Translations under genes and position numbers: made by a program
The notes under the pieces: generated by a model
Told to the model about the DNA's origin: nothing
The model's database searches: none
Seen by the model: only the letters and a program-made list of their open reading frames with translations
Source: Eubacteriales bacterium
GTDB lineage: Bacteria > Bacillota > Clostridia > Christensenellales > CAG-138
DNA: 5,025 nt
Reading direction: 5' to 3'
Assembly (NCBI GenBank): GCA_028701165.1
Contig: JAQVRG010000133.1
Coordinates: 1 to 5,025 of the forward strand
Shown: piece by piece, positions 4,815-5,025 of the stretch
Layout of the letters: each line of letters opens with the position of its first letter
Numbering within the stretch: the stretch's first letter is position 1

Positions 4815-5025
4815 ATGTTTAAAAAGATGATTTCCCTGCTGTTGCTGCCCGCGATGCTTTGCGGCTGCGCCGCAGCGCCCGCTGTGGCAGACGAACCCGC
4901 GTTGACCGCAGCGCCGACGGACGCGATCAAAGCGCCCTTGCCGACAGACCCCGGCGCGCCGATGGAAGCGGCCTTTGATTTCGCGCTTTTTCAGAACGCG
5001 CTGCAACAGGAGAAGGTCAACACCG
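4815..5025 (+). CDS. Lipoprotein, probable serpin family (3' end cut by window)
   Basis: Seventy codons are visible. AGGAG (4803-4807) lies 7 bases before ATG 4815. Residues 1-18 form a lipoprotein signal: MFKKM, a Leu-rich core, then LCGC with the lipid-carrying Cys at 18. A linker rich in Ala, Pro, Thr and Asp (about 19-49) would hold the domain off the membrane. From residue 50, MEAAFDFALFQNALQQEKVNT resembles the first helix of serpins, where a Phe-x-x-x-Leu/Phe helix is followed by an Asn and then the SPxS motif, which would lie just past the window edge. Serpins trap serine or cysteine proteases; secreted bacterial ones are thought to defend against host or neighbour proteases. The lipoprotein call is firm. 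The serpin call rests on about 20 residues and could be wrong. Two in-frame upstream ATGs (4773, 4800) are less likely, for promoter and spacing reasons. Confidence 0.72.
   Translation, partial: MFKKMISLLLLPAMLCGCAAAPAVADEPALTAAPTDAIKAPLPTDPGAPMEAAFDFALFQNALQQEKVNT

Overview
The window is about half GC and looks like a chromosomal stretch of a low-to-mid-GC Gram-positive bacterium, most likely a Clostridia-type Bacillota. The evidence is the CUT1 sugar ABC transporter with a YesL/DUF624 partner, the DUF3791 protein, a very small holin-like toxin gene, strong G-rich Shine-Dalgarno sites, and a lipobox-anchored serpin-like protein. This placement is an inference from gene families; no rRNA or other marker gene is present.

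Bases 1-2908 are the end of a sugar-uptake operon on the + strand. They hold the 3' end of an extracellular solute-binding protein, a strong intercistronic hairpin, the first permease (332-1330), the second permease (1333-2175), and a YesL-type membrane protein (2172-2849) that overlaps the second permease by 4 bases. A clear intrinsic terminator (2876-2908) closes the operon. No ATPase is encoded here, which is usual for CUT1 operons that use a shared MsmX-type ATPase. The first permease carries an in-frame TAG at 947-949, exactly at the Glu of its EAA loop. Its reading frame and family similarity continue undamaged for another 127 codons.

Bases 2909-3853 are a compact accessory stretch. The key part, about 3083-3410, reads as a previously unannotated type I toxin-antitoxin locus. 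It has a + strand promoter, a structured leader that can hide the ribosome binding site, a 26-residue membrane peptide ending in Lys-Lys, and a shared two-way terminator. A very strong - strand promoter fires a short antisense RNA against the 3' end of the toxin mRNA. A perfect 14-bp inverted repeat brackets the whole unit, one copy at each transcription start. Just downstream is a 71-residue DUF3791 protein without the DUF3990 partner it often has.

Bases 3854-4627 (- strand) encode a complete HpcH/HpaI-family class II aldolase with all expected active-site residues and its own promoter. Divergent from it, an extended -10 promoter drives a lipoprotein gene (4815 to the window edge). The mature start of that protein resembles the first helix of a serpin.

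The transporter could supply a sugar or sugar acid whose 2-keto-3-deoxy intermediate is split by the aldolase. The two are in separate, convergent transcription units, so this link is only a suggestion.
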